NCBI GenBank assembly: GCA_004352715.1
Contig: SCFE01000053.1
Coordinates: forward strand, 1,570,635-1,634,634
Length of the DNA stretch: 64,000 nucleotides
Origin: Hofstenia miamia
Taxonomy: Eukaryota; Xenacoelomorpha; Acoela
Direction: 5' to 3'
Shown here: piece by piece, positions 59,206 through 64,000 of the stretch
Numbering within the stretch: the first letter of the stretch is position 1
Layout of the letters: the number at the start of each line of letters is the position of its first letter
The notes under the pieces: model-generated
The model's database searches: none
Seen by the model: only the letters and a program-made list of their open reading frames with translations
What the model was told of the DNA's origin: nothing
Position numbers and translations under genes: made by a program

Positions 59206-59568
59206 TTAAATGTAAGTTGGAAATGGTGAAAAAAGAGTTTTGTTCTGTCCTGGCAAAAGATTTAAACATGTCAGCTATTAATTTGCCATAATAAAATTAT
59301 AAAAATGTTTGTTTCTGTTAGAAATTTAAATTGAGCAAACCTGGTTCATGTATTTGGAGTTTGAGTTGTTGATATATTTTAATGTAACTTCATCATCAGT
59401 TCATTCCTTCCTACTCAACAACTTTACCTTGTGACTAAATTTTATTGAATTTGCTTGACTTTGCTTGTATCAATGATTCTGTAAATTGTTTTATTATTTA
59501 GTGTACTTAACAAGAAAAGTGATTTGTAGGCATGAGCACAAATCTCAGGTGAATGGTGGGTGTGTTTA

Positions 59569-59790
59569 TGAATTCTAAATGTTGTTTTTCATTTCTAAAC
59601 TATGCTTTTCTAAATGTCAGATTTGATTTCTGAATGTAAATTGATGCTTTTGGAATGTTAATTGACGAATTCTAAGTTTAGTTTTTCATTTCAAAATGTA
59701 AATTGACCATTTATATTTGTAGTTTTTGATTTATAATTGTAAAATTATTTTTTCTACATGTAAATTGATAATTTCTAAGTGTCAGCTAGA
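59569..59790 (+). repeat. Additional copy of the 20-22-base array outside the right arm
   Basis: Matches 58,095-58,300 unit for unit (GAATTCTAAATGTTGTTTTT, CTATGCTTTTCTAAATGTCA, TTGACCATTTATATTTGTAG). It shows that part of the element was duplicated, or that a second copy abuts. Confidence 0.65.
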
Positions 59791-61047
59791 AATGGTGTAG
59801 TGATTTAGACCAAGTATTTTTTACTTGCTTCAGATAGATTATTGTTGACTCCACATTAATGAATAAATTAAATTTTCAAATAACCCACAATTCAAACAAA
59901 TTTTAAATATTTGTAATTAGATAAACAAATATGGTTAATATAATGTAATGGCTTTAATTTCCTTTTAGATTCTTGCTGCCTCTATGGGAAACTGGTCAAA
60001 ACTTAGTTATTAAGCATTTAGGGCATGATGTCACATGCCTAACTTTTACTCAGGTGCTTCAATGTTTAGCTTCCCATTATATAATAAGCAAATGCATAAT
60101 GATTCAAAATTATCCAACAAAGCTTTACTCATCAATCAATTCAAGTTTGCATTCAAAATTTATATGAAAATTTGCAAACAAATGGAACATGTACCTGTTG
60201 TTGATAATTGGCTTACTTGGACTTCTGCATTAATTCACACCATGTGCTTTTTAATGAAGTTATTTCAATAAATTTGTATTTTCCTAATTTTTATAAGCCA
60301 GAAGATACCTTATAGTTCTAAATTTTGAAAAATTAGGAAAATTAAAATGTTGTGAAATGACTCTATTACTACAACAAGCTGTTTTGGATTTTCTAATTTG
60401 TCAAAAGCATTCTGGGAACTTATACTGTTTAAACTAATTCACTGGGAGGCCATAAAAAGTTCAAATGAAAACATTGAATGACTCAATCAAAGGAAGAACA
60501 TCAAGTTTGAAAAATAAATGAAAGACATCAAATGTAAACAGTTATGGAATTCAGGGGGTTCACATAGGTTTGCATGAACCAGTTCTTGGAAATTACAGTA
60601 TAATCAGAGAACCCATTCTTTTTTACAGACATTAGACTTTTGTTTCTCAACCACTAGCCCTATAAATGTTTCAGCTTACACCTCAACTTCAGAATTTCTA
60701 ATACTCATTTGCTATTACAGAAAGAAACATAAAATTGGTTGAAAACTACATGTTTAATATTTTGTAGCCTTGTGATATAAAACAAAGCCTGAAATTCTAC
60801 AAAAGTGTGGTGTGCAAAACAAAGAATTTAGGAAACTAAATACTTCATAGACAGTGAACTAGCCTAGAAGTCAGTAGGCCTGCTTCAAAAAAAATGGTTT
60901 AGGTAAGTTTAGCATTGTTTGTTACATTGTACTTTGTTTCAGTTTGAAATGATAATATAGGTAAGGTAAGCATCTTATTTAGACTAATTGACTTTCTATT
61001 ATGAGATATTAACAGGTCACTACTATTTATAAATTGAAAACTGTAAA
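59791..61047. other. Non-coding, no CpG
   Basis: Open frames at 59,973-60,271 carry no recognisable motif. Nothing else is identified. Confidence 0.5.
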
Positions 61048-62170
61048 ATGAAGAGGCAACAACAGTGTTTTTGGAAAATCTCAAATACTGAAATTAGTGT
61101 TCATGAAATGTATGCATTCCAAAACAAACAACAAACATTTTATCACAATACTACTTCCCAAGATTCAGATGCTTTGAAAGGCAATAGTAGCAAGACAAGT
61201 GAAGATTCAGACATTCCAGAATGCTTGAGTATAAATCAATTGAAAAGTTCTAAACACAAATATGATGAATTAATCTTTTGTGTTAAAAAAACTTGGTTGT
61301 GATTTGGCAGATTTGTTCAATATCAGTACATACTAAAGGTCTTCACTTGTCAATGGAATGTTCCAACTGAAGAATTGTAGCATCAGGAAAGAATAATGAA
61401 GTTCAACAAGCTTCTTTATGAAAAAAGAAGAATTTCACTTCTTGTCACAATTGCACCATGTTTGCATTAAGCATTTAAAGCACTGTTCAAATGATTTGGT
61501 AAACTACATTGATAACTTAAATGAGAAGCATTTGGATTCTACAATTAAAGTTAAAGAACTTGGACAGCAAATTTTGAAGATTTGTAGAGTTGTCTAGCCT
61601 AGATGTTTTGCTGCACTTACTGTATGGCATGCTTATTCTGCTTTGTATATATATCTCTCTCTAACTTGACAAAACATTCAGGAATGGCTAACCATCTTAG
61701 ATACAAATATTTTCTAGATGATGTAGTTTAATGATATACTACAAGAATTGTCTTTTCTTGCTTATAGAAAACCATAAATTTGGTTACTTTCCCAAGAAAA
61801 TGCTGCTTGAGTGTTTAATTTGTTAGAGCCAGATACCTGAAATATTTAGGAAGTTATTGCACACTAGCTAGTTGTAGAGAAAAACTGTATAGTTTCAGTG
61901 AAATTTTTCAATTCTAAATTTCTATTAATAATTTCTGTGATTATGTGGATAGTGTAGAACAAAATTTCTAAGACCCTGTAATACCTAAAGTGTTCAAAAA
62001 TCCAAAGCTATTATAAGCACTATTGCTCTAAGCTCTGCTGAATCAGAAAGAGGTTTTTCCAGAATGAATCATATTTAACAAGACAAGAGAAATTGTCTTA
62101 TAGTTGAAAATGTAGCAAACTTGAAGACAACTAACCTTGTTGGTCTGCATTTTGAGACATGGAAGTTTTG
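61048..62170 (+). pseudogene. hAT-superfamily transposase remnant
   Basis: The C-terminal hAT dimerisation block is readable at about 62,015-62,150: IALSSAESERGFSRMNHI, then VENVANLKTTNLVGLHFE, matching the family's 'SSAE.ERSFS.MN.I' and 'L.V..L..L' order. Upstream, LQELSFLAYRK (about 61,738-61,772) corresponds to the 'LQELS.LS..LQK' region of the ZNF862/KIAA1586-like hAT branch. The N-terminal stretch 61,048-61,302 is open but not diagnostic. Many stops and frame changes intervene, and most of the catalytic region cannot be read. Family assignment rests on the C-terminal block; the branch is a guess. CpG is absent. Confidence 0.65.
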
Positions 62171-62261
62171 AGACATGGTAGTATTATAATTCAATGAGGG
62201 AATAATGAGTATGTTGCTCCTTAGATGGGCAATGCAAACAACAGTTGAGAATGGAACATTA

Positions 62262-62313
62262 TATTATATATATGTATATATATATATTTATGTATATATA
62301 TATATATATATAT
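62262..62313. repeat. (TA)n microsatellite ending at an N
   Basis: TA run with a few interruptions, joined to the next contig by the N at 62,314. Confidence 0.9.
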
Positions 62314-62314
62314 N

Positions 62315-63659
62315 CTTGAAAAGGATTCAAAGGGATATAGGAATCAAAATAATATATGTAAAATATAACCTGATTATAGCTAATGTATATAAATTCACAT
62401 ATTATTAGAACTACTATCTGTTGATGAATCACATAGTATCAATATGCTTTTAAAACTCTATTACTTGTTGCAATGCAGTTATAATCTCATTGCAATATTT
62501 TTTCCTGAAAAAATGCCACAATGTATTAGTATTAGAATTCATAAGGCACCAATTTGGTAATTTTATAGTGTAAAATTAACAGAATTTATATACTTCTAGA
62601 ATATATAATCAGAGATTATAGAGCTATGAATTTGATTTTCTAAAAAGCACTTAATGTTCTAAATTCATCATAATTTTCATGTATAAGGTCTTGAAGAAAT
62701 TTAGAAATGTAGTGCTATTTAGTGATTTGAATATATTCCATCATGGCATTGCTTGATTTTGGTTAATTTCAATGAAATTCATTTGTCCATGAAATTCACT
62801 GTTAATAAACACAGTGTTAAGGAGCGTGACTCCCCTTTAAAAAACATTTAGGTTAATATATAAAGGATTGTACTTTAAATTATTGTTAAAGAAATCCTTT
62901 AAATGATTCAAGAAATGAATTTTTAAGGAATTTTCAATACATAAAAAATTATACTTAGTTTGTTTAAACACTACTCAAATATATAACAGAGGTTTAGTCA
63001 CTGCAAATATGAAAACAGTGTTTCAAGTGTTTGATTGCTAAAACAAAAAAACTTACTTCCCTAATACCAAATAAATCTTTGGAGCATAACAAGCATCAAA
63101 AAACTATCAAAAGCATTGCATTTAAAATAGTCATCAATTAAAATCCACTTCCCATTGAAAATAATCAGCAAACACGGAGTTAAAAGACTGTATAAAATTT
63201 AAAAATAGTTTATGAAAATAAAGTAATGCAATATAGCTAGTTACTGAGATGCAAAGTAAAAAACTTAAAAATTTAAAAAATTTTGAATTGCACACAGCAA
63301 TTCACACTTTAAAATAGTGGCAGGTTTTCCAATGAAAGATTCTTTGAACTGAAGTAAGTTTAAAAGATCATTTAAAGCATTATTTAAGTGATTTATTTGA
63401 AGAGATGTTTAACAATGAGCAATGAATTTAAGAAATATCGTTTCAATCAATACTGCATTTTCATTTATTAGTATATACTACAATTTCCAGATTACAGGCA
63501 CAACTTCTGTAAATAATTTTTGCGACTACATATTCATATATATATTTAAATAAATGCTACATCTATTAATTTATGTGTAATCATGCTGTTTGCTATTCAT
63601 TTCATTTATATTTTTTGCCCTAATGAACAATCAAATTAAATAATGTCCCATTTGTTAAA
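62315..63659. other. Non-coding; CpG returns at about 63.4 kb
   Basis: No gene or repeat recognised. CpG is seen at about 62,825 and 63,175, then regularly from 63,438 onward towards the VCP gene. Confidence 0.5.
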
Positions 63660-63744
63660 GTAAACGTTGCGACACAGCCATCCAATAGAATTGCCGTTGT
63701 TTCTCTTACAATACACAATAAAGTGCAAGTCATCTAACTGAGCT
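63660..63744 (+). promoter_or_regulatory. Probable 5' UTR and proximal promoter of the VCP gene
   Basis: A short, CpG-bearing stretch (AAACGTTGCGACACAGCC, then CCAAT at about 63,685) directly upstream of the start codon. The transcription start is not determined; no TATA box is convincing. Confidence 0.4.
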
Positions 63745-63755
63745 ATGGCAGATAA
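63745..63755 (+). CDS. VCP: VCP/p97 (CDC48) exon 1, coding part
   Basis: ATG GCA GAT AA at 63,745-63,755, followed by the splice donor GTATGT. It joins in phase to the T at 63,915, giving M-A-D-N before K-D-D-L, as in animal VCP/TER94 proteins, which begin MA(D/E/S). The intron (63,756-63,914) is 159 bases, with acceptor TTTAG. The short exon alone would not be callable; the exact phase match to exon 2 supports it. Confidence 0.85.

Positions 63756-64000
<245 letters not shown>

Larger units (their letters stand above)
55345..59568 (-). mobile_element. Tc1/mariner-IS630-type transposon with long composite inverted repeats, carrying two insertions
   Basis: The left arm (55,345-55,690) is the inverted copy of 59,225-59,568. 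Inside it lies an array of about 20-22-base units (55,690-55,850), whose inverted partner is 57,995-58,300. Between the right array and right arm sits a solo LTR (58,303-59,205). The transposase gene between the arrays is itself split by a 1.9-kb-family fragment. The outer ends are GGGGGACACATCCACCATT and, inverted, AATGGTGGGTGTGTTT. Confidence 0.7.

Overview
This is AT-rich eukaryotic nuclear DNA from an invertebrate animal; the phylum cannot be fixed from sequence alone. The evidence is the spliced 5' end of a cellular gene, several families of Ty3/gypsy-like LTR retrotransposons, animal-type cut-and-paste transposons (mariner, Tc1/mariner-IS630, hAT, and a DDE-like family common in cnidarians and arthropods), many (TA)n microsatellites, and scaffold gaps. 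I see no bacterial gene organisation, no rRNA or tRNA, and no CRISPR array. The only recognisable host gene is the first two coding exons of VCP/p97 (CDC48/TER94) at the right edge, 63,745 to the end, running off the window. Layout: 1-13 kb is mostly unannotatable DNA with small transposon ends, a TTAA-flanked 0.83-kb non-autonomous element, and two almost identical 1.9-kb copies of an unknown repeat, each bounded by TA tracts. 13.16-16.22 kb is a full-length but decayed DNA transposon with about 95-bp inverted repeats and a minus-strand transposase-like gene. 16.2-18.3 kb holds small repeats. 18.3-42.4 kb is a nest of broken LTR retrotransposons: at least four gag/pol copies, one on the minus strand, with several gaps and unmerged overlapping contigs. 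42.4-63.2 kb is gene-poor DNA containing a large-inverted-repeat (foldback-like) element, a young 813-bp element, solo LTRs, two mariner-type remnants and a hAT remnant. 63.66-64.0 kb is the VCP 5' end. The most striking signal is compositional. CpG is nearly absent from about 42.4 to 63.15 kb (about a dozen sites by eye, and none between about 49.55 and 59.66 kb), while 1-18 kb and the DNA from 63.4 kb on carry it at ordinary density. Repeat copies shared across the boundary show CG in the left copy and TG or CA in the right copy, so this is CpG decay, not just low GC. About half of the surviving CpGs lie in one 813-bp transposon, which therefore looks like a late arrival. All retrotransposon and transposase genes here carry stops, frameshifts or deletions. 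Several direct duplications flanking N positions are most simply assembly artefacts. Coordinates and counts were read by hand and are approximate to a few bases.
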